Origin: Propionibacteriaceae bacterium
GTDB lineage: Bacteria > Actinomycetota > Actinomycetes > Propionibacteriales > Propionibacteriaceae
Direction: 5' to 3'
Assembly (NCBI GenBank): GCA_031271975.1
Contig: JAISUR010000002.1
Coordinates: 1-64,000, forward strand
Length of the DNA stretch: 64,000 nt
The notes beneath the pieces were generated by a model. It was not told the origin of the DNA. It ran no database searches and worked only from the letters and a program-made list of their open reading frames with translations. Each line of letters begins with the position of its first letter. Positions within the stretch are counted from its first letter, which is position 1. A program made the position numbers and the translations under genes. Below are positions 9,066-17,521 of this stretch, one piece after another.

Positions 9066-9770
9066 GTGAGCGAATCTCGAAGCGTTGTGGTGACTGGCGG
9101 GAACCGGGGCATTGGCGCCGCCGTCGTGGAGCGGTTCCTGGCCGGCGGGCACAAGGTGGCCGCGCTGTCCCGCGGCGGCACGGCTCCCGATGGGGCCCTT
9201 GGCATCGCCTGCGATGTGTCCGACGCCGCCCAGGTGGAGGCCGCTTTTGCGGCGGCCGAAGCAGCGCACGGGCCAGTCGGCATCCTGGTGGCCAACGCCG
9301 GAATCACGCGCGACGGCCTGCTGCTGCGCATGAGCGAGGACGCCTGGCGGCAAGTGATCGACGTCAATCTGACCGGCTCGTTCCTGGTGGCCCGCCGCGC
9401 CGTGAAATCGATGCTGCGGGCCAAGTGGGGCCGGATCGTCTTCACCGGATCCGTGGTGGGCCTGTATGGCAACGCCGGGCAGGCCAACTACACCGCGGCC
9501 AAGGCTGGCCTGGTCGGCTTGGCGCGCTCGTTGACCCGCGAGTACGGCGCGCGCGGCATCACAGCCAACGTAGTCGCCCCCGGGTTCATCACCACCGACA
9601 TGACGGCAGACCTGCCCGATGACGCGGTCGCGAAGTCTCTTGCGGCAATCCCCGCCGGCCGTTTCGGCGACCCCGCAGAGGTGGCCGCAGCGGTGGAATT
9701 CCTCACCCAAGCGGCGTACGTCTCGGGCGCCGTCTTGCCGGTGGACGGCGGCATGGGCATGGGGCACTGA
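9066..9770 (+). CDS. fabG: 3-oxoacyl-[ACP] reductase
   Basis: Reduces 3-ketoacyl-ACP with NADPH in fatty acid elongation. This 234-residue short-chain dehydrogenase has the cofactor motif TGGNRGIG (residues 10-17), NAG at 77-79, and the catalytic triad Ser129, Tyr142 and Lys146 (YTAAK). It is followed 25 nt later by the enoyl reductase gene, the same fabG-inhA order as in mycobacteria and other actinobacteria, so the pair probably forms one operon. The GTG at 9066 fits the family start and the -10 box before it. Confidence 0.93.
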   Translation: MSESRSVVVTGGNRGIGAAVVERFLAGGHKVAALSRGGTAPDGALGIACDVSDAAQVEAAFAAAEAAHGPVGILVANAGITRDGLLLRMSEDAWRQVIDVNLTGSFLVARRAVKSMLRAKWGRIVFTGSVVGLYGNAGQANYTAAKAGLVGLARSLTREYGARGITANVVAPGFITTDMTADLPDDAVAKSLAAIPAGRFGDPAEVAAAVEFLTQAAYVSGAVLPVDGGMGMGH

Positions 9771-9795
9771 TACGGCGCGAAACAAGGAGTGGAAT

Positions 9796-10566
9796 ATGGG
9801 AATACTCAGCGGTAAGAACATCCTGGTGGCCGGCGTCACCATGAACACGTCGATCGGCTATCGCGTGGTGGAGATCGCCCAGCAGGAAGGCGCGAATGTC
9901 GTCGTCAGCAACTTCGGGCGTGCGATGAGCCTGACCAGCCGGGTGCTGCGGCGGCTGGACCCAGTGCCGCCGCTGTTGGAACTCGACGTCACCGATCCGG
10001 AGCACCTCGACTCCCTTGCCGAGCGCCTGTCAGAGCACGTCGACCGGCTTGACGGCGTCGTCCACTCAATCGCCTACGCCAACCCGGAGCGCGCCCTCGG
10101 TGGCGCCTTCCTGTCCACCAAGTGGGAAGACGTCGGCGCATCCTTGCAGACTTCGGCGTATTCGCTGGTGAGCTTGACGATGGCCTGCAAGCCGTTGTTC
10201 GGAACGACGGCGTCCGTGGTCGGTTTGACGTTCGACGGGCGAATCTCCTGGCCGACCTACGACTGGATGGGCGTGTCCAAAGCCGCCCTCGAATCGGCGT
10301 CGCGCTACTTGGCGCGCTATCTGGGCCCGCAAGGCGTGCGCTGCAACATCGTGTCGGCCGGCCCGCTGGACACCATCGCCAAGAAAGCGATTCCCGGCGC
10401 CGACCAGTTCAACGGCATCTGGTCCGAGCGCGCCCCGCTGGGATGGGACGCCCAAGACTCGACGGCCACCGCGAAGGCCGTCGTGGCTTTGCTGAGCGAC
10501 TGGTTCCCGGCGACGACCGGCGAGATGATCCACGTGGACGGCGGTTTGCATTCTACGGGTGCCTGA
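9796..10566 (+). CDS. fabI: Enoyl-[ACP] reductase, InhA-like
   Basis: Reduces trans-2-enoyl-ACP with NADH, the last step of each elongation round. The 256-residue protein resembles InhA: MGILSGKNILVAGV at the start, the SIGYRVVEIAQQEGA helix, and the catalytic pair Tyr155 and Lys162 in YDWMGVSKAALES. Hydrophobic IVSAGPLDTIA lies after the active site. AAGGAG precedes the ATG at 9796. It is the second gene of the fabG operon. An InhA-type protein does not by itself mean mycolic acids; other actinobacteria use it as the ordinary FabI. Confidence 0.93.
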   Translation: MGILSGKNILVAGVTMNTSIGYRVVEIAQQEGANVVVSNFGRAMSLTSRVLRRLDPVPPLLELDVTDPEHLDSLAERLSEHVDRLDGVVHSIAYANPERALGGAFLSTKWEDVGASLQTSAYSLVSLTMACKPLFGTTASVVGLTFDGRISWPTYDWMGVSKAALESASRYLARYLGPQGVRCNIVSAGPLDTIAKKAIPGADQFNGIWSERAPLGWDAQDSTATAKAVVALLSDWFPATTGEMIHVDGGLHSTGA

Positions 10567-10573
10567 ATCCGGG

Positions 10574-10579
10574 TAGGTT
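10574..10579 (+). promoter_or_regulatory. Probable -10 box of leaderless ABC ATPase gene
   Basis: TAGGTT lies 6 nt before the ATG at 10586 with no Shine-Dalgarno sequence. It would give the ABC ATPase gene its own leaderless transcript although it follows fabI by only 19 nt. Confidence 0.5.
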
Positions 10580-10585
10580 GTTCCC

Positions 10586-11425
10586 ATGGCAAATGTGATC
10601 GAGCTCGAAGGCGTCTCGATCATCCGTGGCCAGGCCACATTGCTGGACCAAGTCAACTGGACGGTCGACGAATCCGACCGCTGGGTGGTCATCGGCCCGA
10701 ACGGCGCGGGCAAGACGACGCTGCTGCAAGTCGTCGGCGCGCAGTGGCACCCGTCGAAAGGCCGCGCGACCCTGCTGGGCGAGACCCTGGGCCGGGTGGA
10801 CGTGTTCGAGTTGCGGCCCCGCATCGGAGTCACCTCTGCCGCGTTGGCCGACCGCATCCCGAAGGGCGAATCCGTGCGCGACGTGGTGATCTCGGCCGCC
10901 TACGCGGTGACGGGGCGTTGGCGTGAGGCTTACGAAGACCTGGATTACGCCCGCGCCGAGTTGCTGATGGAGCGCCTGCAGGTGGCGGCGCTGGCCGAGC
11001 GGACGTTCGGGACGCTCAGCGAGGGCGAGCGCAAGCGGGTGCAGATCGCCCGGGCCCTGATGACCGATCCCGAGTTGTTGCTGCTCGACGAACCCGCCGC
11101 CGGATTGGACTTGGCCGGGCGGGAAGCCCTCGTGGCCACGCTGTCCGAGATCTGCCTGGACAGCCGCGCCCCGGCGACCATCCTCGTGACTCACCACGTG
11201 GAGGAGATTCCCGTGGGCATCACGCACGCCCTGTTGCTGCGCGACGCCAAGATCATCGCCGCCGGGCCGCTGGAGCAGACGTTGACCAGCGCCGCATTGT
11301 CGGACACGTTCGACATGGACTTGGAAGTGTCCCACGTGGACGGCCGATATGCCGCGCGTGCCATCTTGCCCAAGCACGCCCGCCCCGGCCTGGGCTCGTT
11401 CGACATCCACGGCGCCTCGTTCTAG
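10586..11425 (+). CDS. Stand-alone ABC transporter ATP-binding protein
   Basis: A single ABC ATPase of 279 residues: Walker A GPNGAGKTT near residue 38, signature TLSEGERKRVQIARAL (with E in place of the second G of LSGGE), Walker B LLLLDEPAAGLD and the switch histidine in VTHHVEE. No permease or binding protein is adjacent, so the partner is unknown. The general look resembles the YlmA/ModF-like lone ATPases. The next gene follows after 3 nt. Substrate unknown. Confidence 0.85.
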   Translation: MANVIELEGVSIIRGQATLLDQVNWTVDESDRWVVIGPNGAGKTTLLQVVGAQWHPSKGRATLLGETLGRVDVFELRPRIGVTSAALADRIPKGESVRDVVISAAYAVTGRWREAYEDLDYARAELLMERLQVAALAERTFGTLSEGERKRVQIARALMTDPELLLLDEPAAGLDLAGREALVATLSEICLDSRAPATILVTHHVEEIPVGITHALLLRDAKIIAAGPLEQTLTSAALSDTFDMDLEVSHVDGRYAARAILPKHARPGLGSFDIHGASF

Positions 11426-11428
11426 CTG

Positions 11429-12235
11429 ATGGCCGAGTTCATCGCGGTCTCGGATCCGGGCGATCCGCGCTTGGGCGACTATGTTTCGCTACGCGATTCG
11501 AGCCTGCGCAAGTCGCTGGAAGCCGAGCGCGGGCTGTTCATCGCCGAGGGTGATCTGGTCATCCGGCGGGCGATTACGGCGGGTTACCGGCCCCGCTCGC
11601 TGTTGCTGGCCGAACGCTGGCTCGCGGGACTGGACGACTTGTTGGCGCCGTTGGACGTGCCGGTTTACGTGGTTACCGAGCAGTTGGCCGAGGCAGTCAC
11701 CGGATTCCACGTGCATCGCGGGGCCTTGGCCGCCTTGCACCGCGTCGCCCGGCACAGCGTCGCGGACATTCTCGCCATGGACCGCGTGGTGGTCGCCGAG
11801 GACATAGTCGACCACACCAACGTGGGCGCGATCATCCGCAACGCGGCCGGCCTGGGTTGGGGCGGAATGCTCATCTCGCCGCGCTGCGCCGACCCGCTCT
11901 ACCGGCGTGCGGTCAAGGTGTCGATGGGCGCGGTGTTCAGCTTGCCGTGGGCCCGGCTGGACGATTGGGCCGGCGCGGTGCCGCTGCTGCAAGCGGCCGG
12001 TTTCACGGTGGCCGCCCTCGCCCTGCGCGCAGACGGCGTCGACATTGGCGACCTGTCCGAAATCCCCGCCAAGCTCGCCATCCTGCTGGGCACGGAAGGC
12101 GCCGGCCTGTCCGAAAGATGGATCTCCCAAGCAGACCTGGTGGTCCGCATCCCCATGCACGCCGGCATAGACTCGCTCAACGTCGCCGCCGCCTCGGCCA
12201 TCGCCTGTTACGCCTTGTCAGCGGCGCCTTGTTGA
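11429..12235 (+). CDS. SpoU/TrmH-family RNA 2'-O-methyltransferase
   Basis: Likely methylates a ribose of tRNA or rRNA with S-adenosylmethionine. The 268-residue protein has an N-terminal substrate-binding part (about residues 20-100) and a C-terminal SPOUT knot with the three family motifs: NVGAIIRNAAGLG, LLGTEGAGLS and IPMHAGIDSLNVAAASAI. It starts 3 nt after the ABC ATPase stop and so is probably co-translated. The target nucleotide cannot be told from the sequence. Confidence 0.9.
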   Translation: MAEFIAVSDPGDPRLGDYVSLRDSSLRKSLEAERGLFIAEGDLVIRRAITAGYRPRSLLLAERWLAGLDDLLAPLDVPVYVVTEQLAEAVTGFHVHRGALAALHRVARHSVADILAMDRVVVAEDIVDHTNVGAIIRNAAGLGWGGMLISPRCADPLYRRAVKVSMGAVFSLPWARLDDWAGAVPLLQAAGFTVAALALRADGVDIGDLSEIPAKLAILLGTEGAGLSERWISQADLVVRIPMHAGIDSLNVAAASAIACYALSAAPC

Positions 12236-12249
12236 AGATCTCGGCAGGG

Positions 12250-12309
12250 GCACCCCTGCGGGGTGCATGGGACTGCGTCCCAAGATCCCGGATCAAGTCC
12301 GGGATGACG
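12250..12309. repeat. Palindromic repeat A, full triple-hairpin copy
   Basis: Three consecutive perfect hairpins: GCACCCC-tgc-GGGGTGC (12250-12266), GGGAC-tgc-GTCCC (12269-12281) and ATCCCGGA-tcaag-TCCGGGAT (12285-12305). The copy lies 15 nt after the methyltransferase stop and may also act as a terminator. It is the cleanest complete copy of the family in the window. Confidence 0.85.
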
Positions 12310-12355
12310 AGAGGGAACTATCGGATGCGGATCTTTTCGCGTTGTGCGGCGTCCA

Positions 12356-13744
12356 TCACCTGATGGCGAAGTCGGTGACGACCCAATCCAGCCGCCACAG
12401 TTCTAGCCGTCTGCCGCAGTAACCGCAGGCGCCGCCGTCCAGCAGCGACAGGGACGAGCCGCAGCCGCCACAGCGCAGCAACACCGCTTCGCAGGCTGCC
12501 TGCGTCAGCGCGTCCTTGGACTTGGCCAGGGCGATGGTGGCCCGCTCCCGGGACTTGGCGATGCGATTCCCGCGCAGCCGGACCAGGTCGAGCCGGGCTT
12601 CCACGACCAGCCGTTGCAGTTGGCCGTCGAGTTGGAAGTCCTTGAAGTTCAACTCGCGCAGGTTCACGTCGCAGACGTCGGCGTAGTGTTCCCGCAGCGG
12701 CGCCGCGTCAACGTCGGCAATCGCCTCGATGTCGGCGGCCGTTTCGGCGTAAATGATCGACAGCAGTTTGTTCTCCGCGTTCGAGGTGAAGGCGCCCTGG
12801 GAGAACAGCGGGTCGTGCTGCCGCGCGGTGCGTTCGAACTTCTTCCGGCTGCGCCGGGCGCGGCCCTGGGCATTCCACTGCAGCGGCATTCGGAAGATCA
12901 TGACCAGCAGCATCACCACCGCCGCGAGGTAGGCGATAAGCGGCGGGCCCAGCAGCCTGATGAAGAACAGGAAGATCAGCAGGACGCACGCCATGGCCAA
13001 GCCGGCACTGGCGCTCGCCAGGACGTACACCAGCGTTCCGTACCGGTATGCGTCATCGATGATGGGGAAAAAGAAGAAGGCGACGGCGGCGAGGGCCCAG
13101 GTCGCGAAGAAGACCCGCGACACTTTGAAGGGGAACTTCCCCTTTTGCAGGTTGGTCACCCACCGATTCGCCCCAGAGCCGACCTTGTCGGCAAACCCTT
13201 CGGGATCGGCCCGCAGCGAGAACGAACTGACCTTCAGGTTGAAATCGTCGACGTTGAACCGGGTTTCGCAATAGTCGCAGCCGTCGAGCAGGCCATCCAG
13301 GGAGGACTGTGCGCCGCAGTTCGGGCACAGGTAGACCGCGTCGTCGCGGATGGATTGGATCAGCTCGCAGTGGGCCGCGCCGGTGAAACGGATCCGGCGC
13401 AGTTGCTTGCCGCCGCGCGAGTAAGTCCTGCGGGCCTTCACGTAGGTGTCGGCGTCGACGAAGGTGTGCTTGCCGTCGTCGCTCCAGTGCTCCTGGAAAT
13501 ACCAGGTGTTCTCGGGGTTCATGCCTTCCGCAAAGGCCCACTCCAAGTTGAGCCCCATGCGCGCCAGCCGCCGCCGCGACAGCGTGAGCCGGGACCACAG
13601 CAGTTGGGTCACATTCGCCAGGTCCAAGTCTCCGCCGCGGTAGAACTCGGCGAGATTTGCCATGAACCGCTCTGCCAGCGGGCCAGCAGCCGCATGCCGC
13701 CGTTCGTCCTCGGTGTGGAAAACACGGTGAGCTTTCGAAGCCAT
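12356..13744 (-). CDS. Membrane protein with two zinc ribbons, function unknown
   Basis: A 462-residue protein not recognised as a named family. It has a four-cysteine zinc ribbon in the middle (CPNCGA...CDYC, about residues 143-165), two to four hydrophobic helices at about residues 215-300 (TWALAAVAFFFFP; VLLIFLFFIRLLGPPLIAYLAAVVMLLVMIF), a soluble helical C-terminal domain reminiscent of Tim44-like domains and a second zinc ribbon (CGGCGSSLSLLDGGACGYC) close to the C-terminus. The ATG at 13744 has AAGGAG before it. It is divergent from the membrane protein gene at 13828. Role unknown; the ribbons suggest protein or nucleic acid contact at the inner membrane face. Confidence 0.75.
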   Translation of the reverse strand: MASKAHRVFHTEDERRHAAAGPLAERFMANLAEFYRGGDLDLANVTQLLWSRLTLSRRRLARMGLNLEWAFAEGMNPENTWYFQEHWSDDGKHTFVDADTYVKARRTYSRGGKQLRRIRFTGAAHCELIQSIRDDAVYLCPNCGAQSSLDGLLDGCDYCETRFNVDDFNLKVSSFSLRADPEGFADKVGSGANRWVTNLQKGKFPFKVSRVFFATWALAAVAFFFFPIIDDAYRYGTLVYVLASASAGLAMACVLLIFLFFIRLLGPPLIAYLAAVVMLLVMIFRMPLQWNAQGRARRSRKKFERTARQHDPLFSQGAFTSNAENKLLSIIYAETAADIEAIADVDAAPLREHYADVCDVNLRELNFKDFQLDGQLQRLVVEARLDLVRLRGNRIAKSRERATIALAKSKDALTQAACEAVLLRCGGCGSSLSLLDGGACGYCGRRLELWRLDWVVTDFAIR

Positions 13745-13827
13745 AGCCGCTCCTTGTGGGGTGCGGACCCAGTGTACCTGCCGGATCCAGCTCGCGTGGC
13801 TCGCTAGACTCGCGGGCAGGAGAGCCC

Positions 13828-14772
13828 ATGAGTTTCGATTGCTTCGTCTATGCCCGCGGGCCGCTGGCACAGGTCGATTGGCCTGCGGTGGCACTGGGCG
13901 CGGGCGTTGCCGCTGTGCCCGGCGCGGCCTGGGTCGAACTCGTCGACATGGCCAGTGGCGAGGTGATCTGCTCGGTGTCCGGCCCGGAGCCGGTGGACGT
14001 TGGCGAACTACCCAGTGGCTTAGAAGAGGTGTCCGGCATCAAGGTTGTCTACGAGTTCAGCTGCCCTTTCGAAGCCGAACAGGTTGAGCGCACGCTGGAG
14101 GCCGCCCAGGGCCTGGCGGAACGCTTGAACGGTTGGCGGTGGGATTCCACGAGTGGCGAGGCATATGGACCGGACGGGGCACGGCTGGACGGCTCGGATT
14201 CGAAAGAGGATTCGGCGCGGCAGTTCATCGACGCCTTGCCCCATCGGTGGCAGCTGGCACAACGGGTGGCCGCAGCCGTGGTGTGCCTGGCTTGCGTTGC
14301 CCTGGCCGCCGCCGTGGCGGTGGGGTTGTACCTGGAAATGCAGGTTTCGGATGTCCATGGTCTTGCGTACCCGCACGTTTGGGCCTTGGCCCTGGGTTGC
14401 CTGGTGGCCGGCGTGGTCGCTGAGTTCCTGAGAGCTTGGCTGGCGGACCGCCGTGATGAGCAGGTGCGCCGCTCGCTGCCCGCCTGGCACACCACCAACC
14501 CAAAGTGGCGTTCCGCGCCGCACGAGTACCGCCGCTATGGCCAAGCGCAGAGCCGCCTGCTGCAACGCGTCGCCCTGGCTGCCCTCTTCCCGGTGATGGC
14601 GGGCCCTGTCATGGCCTTCTCCGCACTGATGGTCAAAGGCCTCCCACCATGGCTTGCACCGCTGTCACTGGCAGTCGCCGCACTCTTCGCCGCGATAGCC
14701 TGGCTGGCTCGGCGCCAACTGCAGCGCCGTGTCGAGCGGCAGGTGAGGTTTGAAGAGGACGTGTTCGGCTAG
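13828..14772 (+). CDS. Four-helix membrane protein, function unknown
   Basis: A 314-residue protein that I do not recognise. The N-terminal 145 residues are soluble and acidic (MSFDCFVYARGPLAQVDWPA...). Four hydrophobic helices follow in two pairs, at about residues 150-175, 182-202, 252-275 and 280-298, with a basic loop between the pairs. The ATG at 13828 has CAGGAG upstream and TAGACT at 13805-13810 may be its -10 box. Its stop overlaps the convergent menD stop by 4 nt. It is divergent from the zinc-ribbon membrane protein, which may be a functional partner. Confidence 0.7.
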   Translation: MSFDCFVYARGPLAQVDWPAVALGAGVAAVPGAAWVELVDMASGEVICSVSGPEPVDVGELPSGLEEVSGIKVVYEFSCPFEAEQVERTLEAAQGLAERLNGWRWDSTSGEAYGPDGARLDGSDSKEDSARQFIDALPHRWQLAQRVAAAVVCLACVALAAAVAVGLYLEMQVSDVHGLAYPHVWALALGCLVAGVVAEFLRAWLADRRDEQVRRSLPAWHTTNPKWRSAPHEYRRYGQAQSRLLQRVALAALFPVMAGPVMAFSALMVKGLPPWLAPLSLAVAALFAAIAWLARRQLQRRVERQVRFEEDVFG

Positions 14773-16379
14773 ATAGCGGTGGCGAGGCTCCGGATTCGAG
14801 CGGCCAACTCCGCGCGAGCGGTGCGGTCAGTCTCCACAACGATGACTTCCATTTCGGTGGGGGCGGTTCGCAGCGCTTCGTTGAGTTCGGCGGCGGTCGC
14901 CACCCGGCGGGCGGGAACGCGGAACGCCTGCGCCAGGGCGACCAGATCGGCGTCGATTCCGACCGCGAAGACCCGCTCGAAGACGTCGGCATATTCGCCG
15001 CGGCCGTATTCCAAGGTGGCGAAAATGGAGCCGCCGTGGTCGTCGGCGACGACGATGCGCAGCGGCGGCCGCGCTTCTTGAGGGGGTATGGCCAGGGCGT
15101 TCGCGTCATGTAGGAAGGCCAGATCCCCGCAGTAGGCGGTGACAGCTCGGGCGCTCGGCCGGGCCAGGGCGATGCCGATCGCCGTTGAGACCGTGCCGTC
15201 GATTCCGGCCAGGCCGCGGTTCGCGTAGACAGTGGCAGACACCTCCGTGAGGGCCAGGTCGCGGACCGGTGACGAGTTGCCCACCACCAGCACGTCGTCT
15301 GGCGTCGCCGCCGCGGAGACCAATTGGGCCACGTGCCAGCCTGTCAGCCGCCGCTCGGCGGCCAGCAACTCATCCAAGCCTTTGGAAACCGCCTGGTCGG
15401 CGGCCTGCCAGCGGGGCAGCCATGCGGAATCGACGGGGCCGAAAGCCAGATCGCGGTAGAACGTGGTTGCCGACCATGCCGGGTCGGCCCAACCGCGGCT
15501 GTCCCCGCAGACGGCCACTTCGACGTCGGCGCGGGAGAGCAGGGCGTTCACTTCCCGCGACAAGGTCGGCCGTCCGGCGACGACCGCGCAGTTGATTTCG
15601 CCGGCGAGTTGGGATCCGAGCAGCAGTTGTCCGCAGCGCAGCACGTTCGGACCGCTGATTCCGCAGGTGGGCTCGGCGATCACCGGGACCGGCAGGTCGC
15701 CCCAAGCTTGGTACGCTCCGGGCGGCGCGTCACCGGCGATTATGACTACCCGATGGCCGAAGTGGGTCGGCGCTGGGGGCGAACTGTCCGGCCGAGGCTC
15801 CTGGAAACCACGGGCGACCGCGGCGGGCAGTGTCACCGTGGGGCCGTCAGTCAGGGGCACGTCCAGGGCCACGTTCAACTGCACCGGGCCCGGCAGGCCA
15901 CCCAGCATGCCCAGGGCCATTCCCACTGCGCGCGCGGCCTGCGCGGCCCAGGACCGCCCATCCGCGCGCGAGTCGATCTGGGCTTGCCAACGCGTGAAAG
16001 TGGAGAAGATTCCATGCTGGTCGGTGGTCTGGTTGGCGCCGAACCCTACCAGCGATTCCGGGCGGTCCGCGCTCACCACCAGCAGCGGCAGCGCCGAATG
16101 CGATGCCTCCATCACCGCCGGAAGCATATTGCCCACGGCCGTCCCGGACGTGGTCACCACCGCGACCGGCCCGGCTCCGCCCTTGGCCAATCCCAGGGCC
16201 AGGAAGCCGGCGGCGCGCTCGTCAACGCGGACGTGGGCCCGCACCGACTCGCACTGCGCGGCCAACACTGCCAGGGCCAGCGGAGCCGAACGGGATCCGG
16301 GGCACACCACGAATTCCCGGACTCCCTGAGCCACGAGTTGGGCGATGACGGCGGCGGCGCAGGCCTGGGAATCAGTCAC
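14769..16379 (-). CDS. menD: SEPHCHC synthase (menaquinone biosynthesis MenD)
   Basis: A thiamine diphosphate enzyme that joins isochorismate and 2-oxoglutarate in the second step of menaquinone synthesis. The 536-residue protein begins VTDSQACAAAVIAQLVAQGV, followed by CPGSRSAPLALA, the cofactor glutamate in VRVDERAAGFLALGLAK and TTSGTAVGNMLPAVMEASHS; the C-terminal part has GNSSPVRDL and a diphosphate-binding segment (YCGDLAFLHDANAL). The GTG at 16379 matches the family N-terminus; the much longer open frame upstream overlaps the alcohol dehydrogenase and is not real. No other men genes are in the window. Its presence supports menaquinone as the quinone used by FixCX. Confidence 0.93.
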   Translation of the reverse strand: MTDSQACAAAVIAQLVAQGVREFVVCPGSRSAPLALAVLAAQCESVRAHVRVDERAAGFLALGLAKGGAGPVAVVTTSGTAVGNMLPAVMEASHSALPLLVVSADRPESLVGFGANQTTDQHGIFSTFTRWQAQIDSRADGRSWAAQAARAVGMALGMLGGLPGPVQLNVALDVPLTDGPTVTLPAAVARGFQEPRPDSSPPAPTHFGHRVVIIAGDAPPGAYQAWGDLPVPVIAEPTCGISGPNVLRCGQLLLGSQLAGEINCAVVAGRPTLSREVNALLSRADVEVAVCGDSRGWADPAWSATTFYRDLAFGPVDSAWLPRWQAADQAVSKGLDELLAAERRLTGWHVAQLVSAAATPDDVLVVGNSSPVRDLALTEVSATVYANRGLAGIDGTVSTAIGIALARPSARAVTAYCGDLAFLHDANALAIPPQEARPPLRIVVADDHGGSIFATLEYGRGEYADVFERVFAVGIDADLVALAQAFRVPARRVATAAELNEALRTAPTEMEVIVVETDRTARAELAARIRSLATAI

Positions 16380-16444
16380 GCCACGATTCTCCCACCTTTG
16401 CCCAGCCGCGAGAATTCGGGCGTGGGCAGCAGTGTGACGACGGC

Positions 16445-17488
16445 TCAGATGGTGGCCACGTCGATGACGTAGCGGAATTCCACGTCGCCGGCGACGACCT
16501 TGTTGTAGGCCTCGGTCACTTCGTCGGCCCCGATCAGCTCTATCTGCGCGGCGATGCCCTTCTCGGCGCAGAAATCCAGCACCGCTTGGGTTCCGGGTAT
16601 GCCGCCGATGTCCGAGCCGGTGATCACCTTGTGGCCCAGGCACAACGGCTCGATGTGGAAGCTCTGTTCGTCCGGCGGCAGCCCCAGGAACACCAGCACC
16701 CCGCCCAGGTCCAACAGCGAGACCAGGGCGTCCACGTCCAGGTCGGCGCTCACCGTGCAGAGCATCAAGTCGAAACTGGCTTCCAAGTCCTCGAAGGTGG
16801 CCGGGTCGGCGGTCGCGTAGTAGTGGTCCGCGCCGAGTTTGAGGCCCTGTTCGCGTTTCCGCAGGGAACGCGACAGCACGGTGACCTCGCAGCCCAGGGC
16901 TTTGCCGAGTTGGACGGCCATGTGGCCCAGCCCGCCCAGGCCCACCACGGCGAGTCTTGTGCCCGACCCGGCGTTGTAGCGCACCAGCGGCGACCACGGG
17001 GTCACCCCGGCGCACAGCAGCGGGGCTGCCTTGTCGAGCGGCAGCGAGTCGGGGATCCGCAGCACATAATCGGCGCGGGCGACAATCTGCTGGGAGTAAC
17101 CGCCGGCCGTCGGGACGCCGTCGGCGCCGATGTCGTTGTATGTCCAGATGGTGCGTTCCAGGCAGGCGTTCTCCTCGCCGATCCGGCAGTGGGCGCACTC
17201 GCCGCAGGCGTCGACGAAACAGCCAATGCCGGCGTGGTCGCCGACTTTGAATTTGACCACTTCCGGGCCGACGGCGGTGACCACCCCGGCGATCTCGTGG
17301 CCGGGCACGAGCGGGTAAATCACATCACCCCATTCCCCGCGGGCGGTGTGGATGTCCGAATGGCAGATGCCGGCGAACTTGATGTCGATCACCACCTCGT
17401 CCGGCAACGGGTCGCGGCGGGTGATCTCAATGCGGCGGAACGGCGCGGTGGCCGAATCCATGGCCAGGGCTTTCACCTGGGTGGGCAT
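16445..17488 (-). CDS. Zinc-dependent alcohol dehydrogenase
   Basis: A 347-residue medium-chain dehydrogenase that interconverts an alcohol and an aldehyde with NAD(P). The catalytic zinc ligands are seen in GICHSDIH and GHEIAG, the structural zinc cysteines in CGECAHCRIGEENAC, and the Rossmann motif as VVGLGGLGHMAVQLGKALG. This is the YahK/cinnamyl-alcohol-dehydrogenase-like subgroup. It follows the aminotransferase gene by 33 nt on the same strand and has AGGAG before its ATG, so the two form an operon, likely dealing with the aldehyde made by transamination of an amine. menD lies 65 nt downstream and may be read through. Confidence 0.88.
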   Translation of the reverse strand: MPTQVKALAMDSATAPFRRIEITRRDPLPDEVVIDIKFAGICHSDIHTARGEWGDVIYPLVPGHEIAGVVTAVGPEVVKFKVGDHAGIGCFVDACGECAHCRIGEENACLERTIWTYNDIGADGVPTAGGYSQQIVARADYVLRIPDSLPLDKAAPLLCAGVTPWSPLVRYNAGSGTRLAVVGLGGLGHMAVQLGKALGCEVTVLSRSLRKREQGLKLGADHYYATADPATFEDLEASFDLMLCTVSADLDVDALVSLLDLGGVLVFLGLPPDEQSFHIEPLCLGHKVITGSDIGGIPGTQAVLDFCAEKGIAAQIELIGADEVTEAYNKVVAGDVEFRYVIDVATI

Positions 17489-17521
17489 AGCGGGCTCCTG
17501 TCTGGGTGCTTTCCCCTGCGC

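Noticed and set aside
8960..9848. Long minus-strand frame running from aminopeptidase P region into fabG and fabI
   Set aside because: It has no recognisable domain and is opposite two complete fatty-acid synthesis genes.
16380..17198. N-terminal extension of menD making an 809-residue fusion
   Set aside because: The extension lies in the wrong frame of the alcohol dehydrogenase; the true MenD start at 16379 matches the family.
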